Shown: positions 53,045 through 61,097 of the stretch, piece by piece
Position numbering within the stretch: the stretch's first letter is position 1
How the letters are laid out: each line of letters opens with the position of its first letter
Assembly (NCBI GenBank): GCA_017459895.1
Contig: JAFUCA010000037.1
Span: forward strand, 1-64,000
Source of the DNA: Bacillota bacterium
GTDB taxonomy: Bacteria > Bacillota > Clostridia > Peptostreptococcales > Anaerovoracaceae
Length of the DNA: 64,000 nucleotides
Direction: 5' to 3'
Position numbers and translations under genes: made by a program
Notes under the pieces: generated by a model
Seen by the model: only the letters and a program-made list of their open reading frames with translations
Told to the model about the DNA's origin: nothing
Database searches by the model: none

Positions 53045-54418
53045 TCACCTGCGGAAAAGGAAATGCAGCTTGCTGTTGTCCTTCAGAAGCTTCTCGGTAC
53101 TGGAGATATCGCTGATCAGGCTGAGCATAATGACCCGGTCGTTCTCCCGGATGATCGTCTCGCCGCTGGGGATGATCACGTCGCTGCCCCGGTGAATCGC
53201 CGCGATGATGATGCTCTTCGGAAGATCCAGATCCTTCAGCGGAACTCCGACAAAATCCATGTGGGATCCGGCGATGACCTCCATGATCTCGGCCTGCCCC
53301 TGGATGAGCTGGGAGGACAGGATCTTCTTCTTGCCCTGAACCAGACGCACAATGGTGCTGGTGGTGATGTCCAGCGGATTCAGGACCATATCGATACCCA
53401 GAGCGGATATGATATCGGTATAAGTGGAACGGCTCACCTTGGCGATGACATCCTCGATTCCCCGCTGCTTGGCGGTCAGTGCCAGCAGCAGGTTGTCCTC
53501 GTCGAAGCCGGTGGCAGTGACCACCGCGTCCATGGAGTCCATATTCTCCTCCTCGAGCAGCGTCATGTCCCCGGCGTTGCCCCGCAGGACCATGACGTCG
53601 TCCAGGTGGGTGGACAGGTAGTGGCAGCGCTCCTTATCCTGTTCGATGACCTTGACCGCCGCGCCGAACTCGGACAGCATCTTGGCCAGATAGAAACCGG
53701 TCTTGCCGCCGCCCATGATCATGACCTTCTGCAGATCGGTGTATTTGCCGCGCTCGTGGACTTTTTTGTTCAGCTGCTGGATCGGTTCCTTCTCGCCGAC
53801 CACGTACAGGAAATCGTCGTCCTTGATCACGTCTTCGCCGTGAGGGATGATGACCTTGCCGTTGCGGGAGATCCCGACCACCAGCATGTTCGGGAGCACG
53901 CTGGAAAACTGCGGGATCGGAAGTCCGATCAGCTCTTTGTATTTATTCACGTGAAATTCCAGCAGGGAGATCTTCCCGCTGGAAAAGATGCCGTTGCTCA
54001 GGGTGTATTTCTCCGCCAGATATTTATAGATTTCGACGGTGATGCCAAGGTCCGGATTGACGATGTAGTCGATGTCCATGTTCTCCTTGATGAACTCCAG
54101 CTGCTGCATGTGCTCCGGATCCCGGATCCGGGCGATCACCTTCTCGCAGCCCAGCTTCTTGGCAAATGAAGCGATGACGATATTGGTCTCATCGTTCTTC
54201 GTGGTGGTGATCAGAAAGTCATACGATGAGATGCCCATGGAACGGAGCGCGGAAATCTCCTTCGCGTTGACGTTGATGGTCATAATGTCCATCTGTCCGC
54301 TGATCTTCTGCAGCTTATTCTCATCCGTATCAATGACGGTGACCGCGTTGTCGCCCTCCAGGAGCGCCTTTGCGATATTGACGCCGAGCTTGCCGGCGCC
54401 GACGATAGCGACTTTCAT
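53045..54418 (-). CDS. trkA: Trk system regulatory protein TrkA
   Basis: 457 residues: two tandem RCK units, each with an NAD-binding Rossmann fold (VAIVGAGKLGVNIAKALLEG and VMIMGGGKTGFYLAKML) and a TrkA_C domain. Cytoplasmic gating ring for TrkH; ligand NAD(H) or ATP. First gene of the trkA-trkH-trkH operon. Confidence 0.95.
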   Translation of the reverse strand: MKVAIVGAGKLGVNIAKALLEGDNAVTVIDTDENKLQKISGQMDIMTINVNAKEISALRSMGISSYDFLITTTKNDETNIVIASFAKKLGCEKVIARIRDPEHMQQLEFIKENMDIDYIVNPDLGITVEIYKYLAEKYTLSNGIFSSGKISLLEFHVNKYKELIGLPIPQFSSVLPNMLVVGISRNGKVIIPHGEDVIKDDDFLYVVGEKEPIQQLNKKVHERGKYTDLQKVMIMGGGKTGFYLAKMLSEFGAAVKVIEQDKERCHYLSTHLDDVMVLRGNAGDMTLLEEENMDSMDAVVTATGFDEDNLLLALTAKQRGIEDVIAKVSRSTYTDIISALGIDMVLNPLDITTSTIVRLVQGKKKILSSQLIQGQAEIMEVIAGSHMDFVGVPLKDLDLPKSIIIAAIHRGSDVIIPSGETIIRENDRVIMLSLISDISSTEKLLKDNSKLHFLFRR

Positions 54419-54453
54419 CTCAATACCTTCCCAAACATACTCAAACTTAGTTC

Positions 54454-54482
54454 ATTGTACGACTTCCCGCCGTTGAAATCAA
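54454..54482 (-). promoter_or_regulatory. Promoter of the trk operon
   Basis: On the minus strand TTGATT (54477-54482), a 17-base spacer, TACAAT (54454-54459), 36 bases before the trkA start. Confidence 0.65.
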
Positions 54483-54517
54483 GTACCTGTGTTTTGTTAT
54501 TTGCAGTAGCATTCGGA

Positions 54518-54529
54518 CCAGCTTTTGCA
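54518..54529 (-). repeat. Variant dispersed word CCAGCTTTTGCA, intergenic
   Basis: One mismatch from the consensus, between the trk promoter and the MBL gene start. Confidence 0.55.
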
Positions 54530-54556
54530 GTATACTGATAGCATTGGAGGTTCACG

Positions 54557-55153
54557 ATGCAGATCAAACGTTTTATCGGCGGAATCCTGGAGGCCAACGG
54601 GTATGTGATCAGCGATGAGGCCAGCGGCAGCTGCTGGATCATCGATCCGGGCTACCGGCCGAAGGTCTTTATTCAATATGTCGCAAAGGCTGGCCTTACG
54701 CCGGAGGGGATCCTGCTGACCCATCATCACAGCGACCATACGGGAGCGGCGGAGCAGGTCCGAAGGGCGCTGGACTGTCCGGTCTATATGCACCGGGCGG
54801 ACTGTGATGCCTACGGAGAATGGGTGGACGTCTTCCTCGAGGGAGGAGAGTCGCTGCAGCTTGGGGGCGAACGGTTTCAGGTGCTGCACACCCCCGGACA
54901 TACGAAGGGATGCGTTTGTTTCCTGTTTCGCAAAAGCCGGGCCTGCTTTACGGGAGATTTCGTCTTTAACGTGGATCTGGGACGGACCGATCTGCAGGAC
55001 GGAAGCGAGGAGGAAATGCGGCGGAGCATTTTGACCGTGGCGGACCGGTGGGCCGGGGACATTACGATCTATCCCGGGCACGGAGACTCCTGCACCATGC
55101 GGACCGTGCGCCGGATCAATCAGGAATTCATCGATATTACAGCGAAGAGGTAG
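54557..55153 (+). CDS. MBL-fold metallo-hydrolase
   Basis: 198 residues, glyoxalase-II-like: HHHSDHTGA, TPGHTKGC, FTGDFVF and PGHGDSC are the metal ligands for a dinuclear site. Small hydrolases of this type cleave thioesters or related bonds; substrate unknown. GGAGG precedes the ATG. It carries an 11-of-12 dispersed word (54682-54693) read as VAKAG. Confidence 0.88.
   Translation: MQIKRFIGGILEANGYVISDEASGSCWIIDPGYRPKVFIQYVAKAGLTPEGILLTHHHSDHTGAAEQVRRALDCPVYMHRADCDAYGEWVDVFLEGGESLQLGGERFQVLHTPGHTKGCVCFLFRKSRACFTGDFVFNVDLGRTDLQDGSEEEMRRSILTVADRWAGDITIYPGHGDSCTMRTVRRINQEFIDITAKR
54682..54693 (+). repeat. Dispersed word CGCAAAGGCTGG
   Basis: 11 of 12 match in the MBL hydrolase gene, read as VAKAG. 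Confidence 0.75.
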
Positions 55154-55161
55154 GACAGAAT

Positions 55162-55986
55162 ATGGCAATCAAACTGGTCGCACTCGACCTGGACGGAACA
55201 ACCATCAACAATGACCGGGTCATCAGTCAGCGCAACCGGGCGGCGATGACCGAAGCGGCCCGACAGGGCGTGAACATCGTCGTCGCGACGGGAAGGCCCC
55301 TGGGGGCGCTCCCGAAGGATGTATTTGAAATCGAAGGGATCCGCTACGCCCTGACATCCAACGGAGCATCCATCACGGATATTCGGGAAAACACGACATT
55401 CTATGAGAACTGTCTGTCGCCGGCCGCGGTGCACGCAGCCGTCCGGCTTTTGCAGCAATACGATTACGTGCTGGAGACCTTCGTGAAGGGTGTCGCCTAC
55501 ATCGAGGGGTGGTACTACCGCCAGGTGGAGGAGACCCGCAGCTGCTTCCGGGATGTGAATTACATCCTGAACACCCGCAATCCGGTGGACGACATCTATC
55601 AGTTCATGCTGGACAACGATCGCCATCTGGAGAATATCAATGTCAACTTCGAGGATCTGTCCGAGAAGCCGGGCATGTATGAGAAGCTGATTCAGCTGCC
55701 GGAAGCGACCATCACCAGCTCCTTCGATCACAATCTGGAGATCGGCGGGGCGACCACCAGCAAGGCCGACGCCCTGCGCCAGATGGGGAAGCTGCTGGGG
55801 ATCGACCGGGAGGAGATGATGGCCATCGGGGACAGCCCCAACGACATCGCCATGCTGCTGGAATCCGGAACGCCGGTGGCCGTCGGCAACGCGAAGCCGG
55901 AGGTGAAGGAGATCGCCAGCTACATCGCGCCCTCAAACCATGAGGACGGGGTGGCGGACGCCATCGAGAAATTCGTGCTCCGCTGA
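55162..55986 (+). CDS. Cof-type HAD-IIB phosphatase
   Basis: 274 residues: HAD motif I LDLDGTTI with the nucleophile and general acid Asp, motif II in VVATGRPLG, motif III Lys and motif IV GDSPNDIAML; a C2B cap lies between. Likely a sugar-phosphate or nucleotide phosphatase. ATG 55162 is eight bases after the upstream stop; an earlier in-frame start lies inside that gene. Confidence 0.88.
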   Translation: MAIKLVALDLDGTTINNDRVISQRNRAAMTEAARQGVNIVVATGRPLGALPKDVFEIEGIRYALTSNGASITDIRENTTFYENCLSPAAVHAAVRLLQQYDYVLETFVKGVAYIEGWYYRQVEETRSCFRDVNYILNTRNPVDDIYQFMLDNDRHLENINVNFEDLSEKPGMYEKLIQLPEATITSSFDHNLEIGGATTSKADALRQMGKLLGIDREEMMAIGDSPNDIAMLLESGTPVAVGNAKPEVKEIASYIAPSNHEDGVADAIEKFVLR

Positions 55987-56015
55987 GGGAGCATCGAAGG
56001 AACCGGGGAAACATC

Positions 56016-56056
56016 ATACCGATGCACAAGCGAATCTGTGTGTCGGTATTTTTATT
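56016..56056 (+). terminator. Terminator after HAD phosphatase gene
   Basis: ATACCGATGCACA (56016-56028) pairs with TGTGTGTCGGTAT (56037-56049) with two imperfect positions, then TTTTTATTT. Confidence 0.78.
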
Positions 56057-56077
56057 TGGAATAAGCAATATATTTAC

Positions 56078-56106
56078 TTGACAGGAAATTAATGGTAATT
56101 TATAAT
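56078..56106 (+). promoter_or_regulatory. Consensus promoter of the yraN-yifB-dprA operon
   Basis: Perfect TTGACA (56078-56083), a 17-base spacer and perfect TATAAT (56101-56106). Confidence 0.85.
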
Positions 56107-56155
56107 GAATGTCAGAAAATGTAATTATAAGTAAATAAAAGGAAATGCGTGTGCT

Positions 56156-56494
56156 ATGGACAGAAAGAAACTGGGAGAGATCGGAGAGAACATGGCGGCG
56201 GAGCTGCTGCGGGGCAAGGGGTACGACATCCTGCGGCGAAACTACCGCTGCCGGGAGGGGGAAATCGACATTATCGCGGAACGGTACGGGGAACTCTGCT
56301 TCGTGGAGGTGAAGACCCGGCAGGGCTTCGATTTCGGGCGGCCCTGTGAGTCGATCAACGATGAGAAGAAGCGGCATATCCGGCGCACGGCAGACCGGTA
56401 CATCGAGGAGATGAAGCGGAGAGGGTACTTTCCCAGGAGGGTCGATTTTCAGGTGATCGAGATCGTGACCGAGCACCATGTCAACGCGTTCTGA
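56156..56494 (+). CDS. YraN/UPF0102 family nuclease-like protein
   Basis: 112 residues, a restriction-endonuclease-like fold: GEIDII and FVEVKTR carry the acidic/Lys active-site pattern. Probably Holliday-junction-resolvase-like, exact role unknown. First gene of a DNA-processing cluster with yifB, dprA and topA. The ribosome-binding site is weak. Confidence 0.9.
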   Translation: MDRKKLGEIGENMAAELLRGKGYDILRRNYRCREGEIDIIAERYGELCFVEVKTRQGFDFGRPCESINDEKKRHIRRTADRYIEEMKRRGYFPRRVDFQVIEIVTEHHVNAF

Positions 56495-56508
56495 AAGGAG
56501 ACAGGCAG

Positions 56509-58044
56509 ATGCTGATGAAGATACAGACAGCGACTCTGACCGGAGTCGAGGGATATCCTGTGACGGTGGAAACGGATCTGCGAAGGGGTATGCCCGATTT
56601 CAGCGTGGTAGGCCTTGCGGACGCCACGATCCGGGAATCCTGCAAACGGCTGCGGCCGGCCATTATGAACAGCGGATATCGTTTTCCGAACGAGAGGATC
56701 ACCGTGAATCTGGTGCCCGCCGACCGGCCGAAGGAAGGGAGCCACTTTGATCTGCCCATCGCCGTCAGCATCATCCTGCTGATGGAAGGGATTGAGGCGC
56801 CGGAGGATACCGCTTTGCTGGGAGAGGTCTCGCTGGACGGAACGGTCAATCCGGTGCAGGGCGTGCTGCCCCTGGTGATCAGTCTGCGGGCTGCCGGCCT
56901 GCACACGATCCTGCTGCCGGCGGAGAATGCCGAGGAGGCCGGAGTGCTGCGGGATGTCCGGATCCTGCCGGTACGGACGATCCGTCAGGCAGTGGATCAC
57001 ATCCGCGGGGAGGAGCGGATCCCGGAATACCGCAGTTCCCGGACGCACATCCGGGAACAATACCGGGAGGATTTCTCTCAGGTGATCGGACAGGAGGTCA
57101 CGAAGCGGGCGATGATGATCGGGGCGGCGGGAAGCCACGGTATGCTGATGATGGGAAGTCCCGGCTGCGGCAAGACGATGCTGGCGAAGCGCCTGCCGAC
57201 GATCCTGCCGCCGCTGACCTACGAGGAACGGCTGGAGATCATGGGGATCTACAGCGTCGCGGGACTGCTGGGACCGGGAATGCCGGTGATCACGGAGCGG
57301 CCGTTTCGCAGTCCGCATCATTCCATTACGCTGACGGGTATGGTGGGCGGCGGAGCAAAGGCGAAGCCCGGGGAGCTGTCGCTGGCGCACCGGGGTGTCC
57401 TGTTTCTGGATGAGCTGGGGGAATTCGACAGCCGCGTCATCGACGCGCTGCGGCAGCCGGTGGAAGACGGGTTCGTGCGCATCGTGCGCCGCCAGGAAGA
57501 GGTCGTCTTCCCGGCGGGCGTCATGGTGGTCGTCGCATCCAACCCATGCAAATGCGGATATCTGTGGGATGAGAAGAAGCTGTGCACCTGTACGCCGGGA
57601 CAGCTGGCAGGTCATCGCAGAAGACTGGCCGGTCCGTTTTCCGATCGCATCGACATGCACATCAAGATGATGCCGGTGGAGGGAAAAGATCTGTTCCGTC
57701 CGGAGCAGGCGAAGCGGGGGATGGGATCGCAGCAGATGCGGGATCAGGTCTGCGCTGCCATGCAGCGGCAGGCACAGCGGTACCGGGAAAGCCGGTACCG
57801 GAATAACGGTACGCTGGATGAAAACGGCATCCGAAAGTACTGCGTTCTGAGCGATGCGTGCCGCAGTCTGATGCAGGAGGCATTCACGAATCTGGATCTG
57901 ACGATGCGCGGATACCACAAGGTCCTGAAGATCGCCAGAACCATCGCGGATCTGGAGGGGGAGGACCGGATCCGGGAGGACCATCTGTCGGAGGCTTTGA
58001 TGTACCGGTTTGCGGAAGCTGATATTGGGAGCAGAAGGGAGTGA
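56509..58044 (+). CDS. YifB/ComM-family Mg-chelatase-like AAA+ ATPase
   Basis: 511 residues: N-terminal Lon-like domain (GMPDFSVVGLADATIRES), AAA+ core with Walker A GSPGCGKTMLAKRL and FLDELGEF, a cysteine segment (CKCGYLWDEKKLC) and a C-terminal lid. ComM orthologues are branch-migration helicases that help integrate incoming DNA in natural transformation. It lies directly before dprA, another transformation gene. Confidence 0.93.
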   Translation: MLMKIQTATLTGVEGYPVTVETDLRRGMPDFSVVGLADATIRESCKRLRPAIMNSGYRFPNERITVNLVPADRPKEGSHFDLPIAVSIILLMEGIEAPEDTALLGEVSLDGTVNPVQGVLPLVISLRAAGLHTILLPAENAEEAGVLRDVRILPVRTIRQAVDHIRGEERIPEYRSSRTHIREQYREDFSQVIGQEVTKRAMMIGAAGSHGMLMMGSPGCGKTMLAKRLPTILPPLTYEERLEIMGIYSVAGLLGPGMPVITERPFRSPHHSITLTGMVGGGAKAKPGELSLAHRGVLFLDELGEFDSRVIDALRQPVEDGFVRIVRRQEEVVFPAGVMVVVASNPCKCGYLWDEKKLCTCTPGQLAGHRRRLAGPFSDRIDMHIKMMPVEGKDLFRPEQAKRGMGSQQMRDQVCAAMQRQAQRYRESRYRNNGTLDENGIRKYCVLSDACRSLMQEAFTNLDLTMRGYHKVLKIARTIADLEGEDRIREDHLSEALMYRFAEADIGSRRE

Positions 58045-58047
58045 GGA

Positions 58048-58935
58048 ATGAACGCAGGAAATCATGAAGGACGGGAAGAGGGAAGAATTCAGGTGGTGTC
58101 GGCAGGCCAGCCTTTGTATCCGGCCCTGCTGAAGGAGATCAGAGACTATCCGAAAACCCTCTATTATATAGGACGCGGGGAGCTGCTGAAGGGACGCTGC
58201 GCTTCGGTCGTCGGTTCCAGAACGACGACGAGCTACGGGAGGAATACTGCCAGAGCGATCGCCTCGGCCCTTGCTTCCTGCGGGATCACGGTGGTGAGCG
58301 GGATGGCGGCGGGGATCGACAGCTGCGCTCACAGCGGAGCTTTGGATGCCGGGGGGAAGACCATTGCGGTGCTGGGAACCGGTGTGGATCTTTGCTATCC
58401 GAAGGACAATGCTGTCCTGAAGCAGTCCATCGAAGCGCGGGGACTGGTGCTGTCGGAATATCCCCCGGGAACCGGGGCGGCGCGCCATCATTTCCCCCAG
58501 CGAAACCGGATCATCAGCGGTCTGTCGGAAGTGACCTGCGTGGTACAGGCGCGTCTGCGAAGCGGCGCCCTGATCACAGCGGAACTGGCGGCGGATCAAG
58601 GCAGGGAGGTCCTGGCGGTGCCGGGTAACATCGACAGCCAGTATCATATGGGAACGAACCAGCTGATCCGGGAAGGCGTGCAGGCGGTCACCTCCGTCGA
58701 CGACGTGCTTAGCTTTATGGGGCTCTCCAGGGCTGAGGGAAGGCCGCCCGGGCGGCTGTCACAGACCGAGGAGCTCGTCTATCAGATGCTGCAGCAGAGA
58801 GGGGAAATGAGCGCCGAAGAGATCTGTCTCAGCCTTTCCCGTCCGCCCGGATATCTGATGCCGATCCTCTCATCATTGGAGCTGAAAGGACATATTACTT
58901 CTGCGGCAGGAAAATTTTTTCTTGCAAATCGTTAG
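58048..58935 (+). CDS. dprA: DNA-processing protein DprA
   Basis: 295 residues: Rossmann-like DprA core (VVGSRTTTSYGRNTARAIAS, VSGMAAGIDSCAH, FPQRNRIISGLSE, SGALITAELA) and a C-terminal winged helix. DprA protects incoming single strands and loads RecA during transformation. It carries the dispersed word at 58107-58116, read as GQPLY, in its N-terminal region. Starts three bases after yifB. Confidence 0.95.
   Translation: MNAGNHEGREEGRIQVVSAGQPLYPALLKEIRDYPKTLYYIGRGELLKGRCASVVGSRTTTSYGRNTARAIASALASCGITVVSGMAAGIDSCAHSGALDAGGKTIAVLGTGVDLCYPKDNAVLKQSIEARGLVLSEYPPGTGAARHHFPQRNRIISGLSEVTCVVQARLRSGALITAELAADQGREVLAVPGNIDSQYHMGTNQLIREGVQAVTSVDDVLSFMGLSRAEGRPPGRLSQTEELVYQMLQQRGEMSAEEICLSLSRPPGYLMPILSSLELKGHITSAAGKFFLANR
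58100..58119 (-). repeat. Dispersed word within a 20-base repeat, dprA
   Basis: Identical over 20 bases to the intergenic site 39509-39528 near recR; core CCAGCCTTTG at 58107-58116. Confidence 0.75.
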
Positions 58936-58950
58936 ATTTTTTCCTATAAT
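58922..58950 (+). promoter_or_regulatory. Promoter of topA
   Basis: TTGCAA (58922-58927), a 17-base spacer, TATAAT (58945-58950); it overlaps the dprA end. Confidence 0.7.
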
Positions 58951-58986
58951 AAGCGCCGTATGATGTGAGGAAAAGGAGGAGTTTTC

Positions 58987-61056
58987 ATGGCAGCTAAAAA
59001 AACACCAGCCAAAAAAACACTGGTTATTGTGGAGTCGCCATCGAAGGCTAAAACGATAGGGAAGTTCCTGGGGAGCCGCTATAAGGTCGTCGCTTCTGTA
59101 GGTCATGTCAGGGATCTTCCGAAAAGCAAACTTGGTATCGACATCGAAAATGACTTCGAGCCGCAGTATATCAATATTCGGGGCAAGGGCGATGTGATCA
59201 AAGAGCTGAAGAAGGAAGCCAAAAAAGCTTCCAAAGTTTATCTCGCAACCGACCTTGACCGGGAAGGAGAGGCCATCTCCTGGCATCTGGCATGGATCCT
59301 CGGCATTGACCAGGATACTCCGTGCCGGATCGTTTTTAATGAAATCACCAAGAAGGCGATCAAGGAAGCCATCAAGAATCCCCGGCCCATTGACATCAGC
59401 CTGGTGGATGCACAGCAGGCGAGAAGAGTGCTCGACCGGCTGGTGGGATATCAGATCTCTCCGCTTCTGTGGACGAAAATCCGCAGGGGACTCAGTGCCG
59501 GACGGGTTCAGTCCGCGGCCCTGAAGATCATCTGTGACAGGGAACGTGAGATTCGCAGCTTCGTTCCGGAAGAATTCTGGACGATTACGGCTGCCTTCCG
59601 GAAGGACAGCGCTTTCGAGGCAAAGCTGACGACCAGAAACGGGCGCAGGTGCACCATTCACAGCCGCGAAGAGAGCGACCGGATACTGCAGGAGCTTCGG
59701 GAAGGAACCTTCCAGGTGACCAGGGTCGAGGAGAAGGAACGTCATAGGAAGCCTGCGCCGCCGTTTACCACCAGCAGTCTGCAGCAGGATGCCGCGAACA
59801 AGATCAATTTCAAAACGCGAAAGACGATGATGATCGCGCAGCAGCTGTACGAAGGCGTTGAGATCAAGGGAATGGGGACGGTTGGTCTGGTTTCGTATAT
59901 CAGAACCGACTCGGTGCGTGTATCCGATGAATCCAGAGCAGCGGCGAAGGATTACATTGCGGAGCATCTGGGAGAGGAGTATTACGAGGGAACCGTCTAC
60001 TCCAACCGAAAGAAGGAAGTCCAGGATGCCCATGAGGCGATCCGGCCTTCCCAGGTCGGTCTGAACCCGGAGGATATCAAGGATCAGCTGACGAAGGATC
60101 AATACCAGCTGTACCGGTTGATCTGGAACCGGTTCCTGGCCAGCCAGATGGCTCCGGCCAGATTTCAGGCGGTGGGCATCGAGATCGATAACGGGGAATA
60201 CGGATTCCGGGCGTCCGGTCAGAAGCTGCTGTTTGACGGCTTCCTGAAAATTTACGATGCGGCGAAGAACGAAGAGGAGAATCGCTGGCTTCCGGAGCTT
60301 TCCCGGGAAGAGGTGCTGACGGCGGAGAGGATCGAAGGAGAGCAGAACTTCACACAGCCGCCGGCCAGATTTACCGAAGCCAGTCTCGTCAAGGATCTGG
60401 AGGAGAAGGATATCGGAAGACCCAGTACCTACGCGCCGATCGTGGCGACCCTGACCGACCGCAAATACATTAAACGGGAGAAGAAGTCTCTGGTTCCGAC
60501 GGATCTGGGCTTTATGGTCACGGATATACTGTCGGATTATTTCCGTGAGATCGTCGATGCGGGATTCACGGCGGAGATGGAGGAAAAGCTGGACGATGTC
60601 GAGACAAAGGGCGTGCGCTGGAAGAGCGTCATCGAGGACTTTTACGGTGATTTCGAAGCGGAGCTGAAGCGGGCGAACGATGAGATCGAGAAAATGGAAC
60701 CGGAAATCGAGCTGACGGGAGAGACCTGTGAGAAGTGCGGGAAGCCTCTGGCGATCAAGCACGGCCCCTTCGGGGACTTTATCGGCTGCACCGGTTATCC
60801 TGAGTGCAGAAATACTCGGCCGATCATCATTAAAACCGGAGTGAAATGCCCGTCCTGCGGAGGAGACATTCTCGAAAAGCACAGCAAACGGGGACGCCTG
60901 TTCTACGGATGCTCCGGCTATCCGGACTGCACCCAGGTCTTCTGGAACCGGCCGGTCGATAAGAAGTGTCCGGAGTGCGGAAGCCTTCTGGTGGAGAGAA
61001 AAACGAAGAATTACGATTATCAGTGCTCAAACAGAGAGTGCAAATATAAGGAATAG
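58987..61056 (+). CDS. topA: DNA topoisomerase I
   Basis: 689 residues: Toprim domain (VIVESPSKAKTIGKFLG; DLDREGEAISWHL), catalytic Tyr in GLVSYIRTDSVR (about residue 297), and three C-terminal zinc ribbons (CEKCG, CPSCG, CPECG). Relaxes negative supercoils. AAGGAGG precedes the ATG. Gene order dprA-topA-hslVU-codY is typical of Firmicutes, here without the usual xerC between. Confidence 0.97.
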   Translation: MAAKKTPAKKTLVIVESPSKAKTIGKFLGSRYKVVASVGHVRDLPKSKLGIDIENDFEPQYINIRGKGDVIKELKKEAKKASKVYLATDLDREGEAISWHLAWILGIDQDTPCRIVFNEITKKAIKEAIKNPRPIDISLVDAQQARRVLDRLVGYQISPLLWTKIRRGLSAGRVQSAALKIICDREREIRSFVPEEFWTITAAFRKDSAFEAKLTTRNGRRCTIHSREESDRILQELREGTFQVTRVEEKERHRKPAPPFTTSSLQQDAANKINFKTRKTMMIAQQLYEGVEIKGMGTVGLVSYIRTDSVRVSDESRAAAKDYIAEHLGEEYYEGTVYSNRKKEVQDAHEAIRPSQVGLNPEDIKDQLTKDQYQLYRLIWNRFLASQMAPARFQAVGIEIDNGEYGFRASGQKLLFDGFLKIYDAAKNEEENRWLPELSREEVLTAERIEGEQNFTQPPARFTEASLVKDLEEKDIGRPSTYAPIVATLTDRKYIKREKKSLVPTDLGFMVTDILSDYFREIVDAGFTAEMEEKLDDVETKGVRWKSVIEDFYGDFEAELKRANDEIEKMEPEIELTGETCEKCGKPLAIKHGPFGDFIGCTGYPECRNTRPIIIKTGVKCPSCGGDILEKHSKRGRLFYGCSGYPDCTQVFWNRPVDKKCPECGSLLVERKTKNYDYQCSNRECKYKE

Positions 61057-61079
61057 AGTGTATACTGGGAGTATACACT
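61057..61079 (+). repeat. Perfect inverted repeat between topA and hslV
   Basis: AGTGTATACT (61057-61066) and AGTATACACT (61070-61079) are exact complements with a three-base GGG loop, directly after the topA stop and 18 bases before the hslV ATG. No T-run. Could be an operator or an RNA hairpin. Confidence 0.6.
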
Positions 61080-61097
61080 GAAAACGGAGGGTTACAG

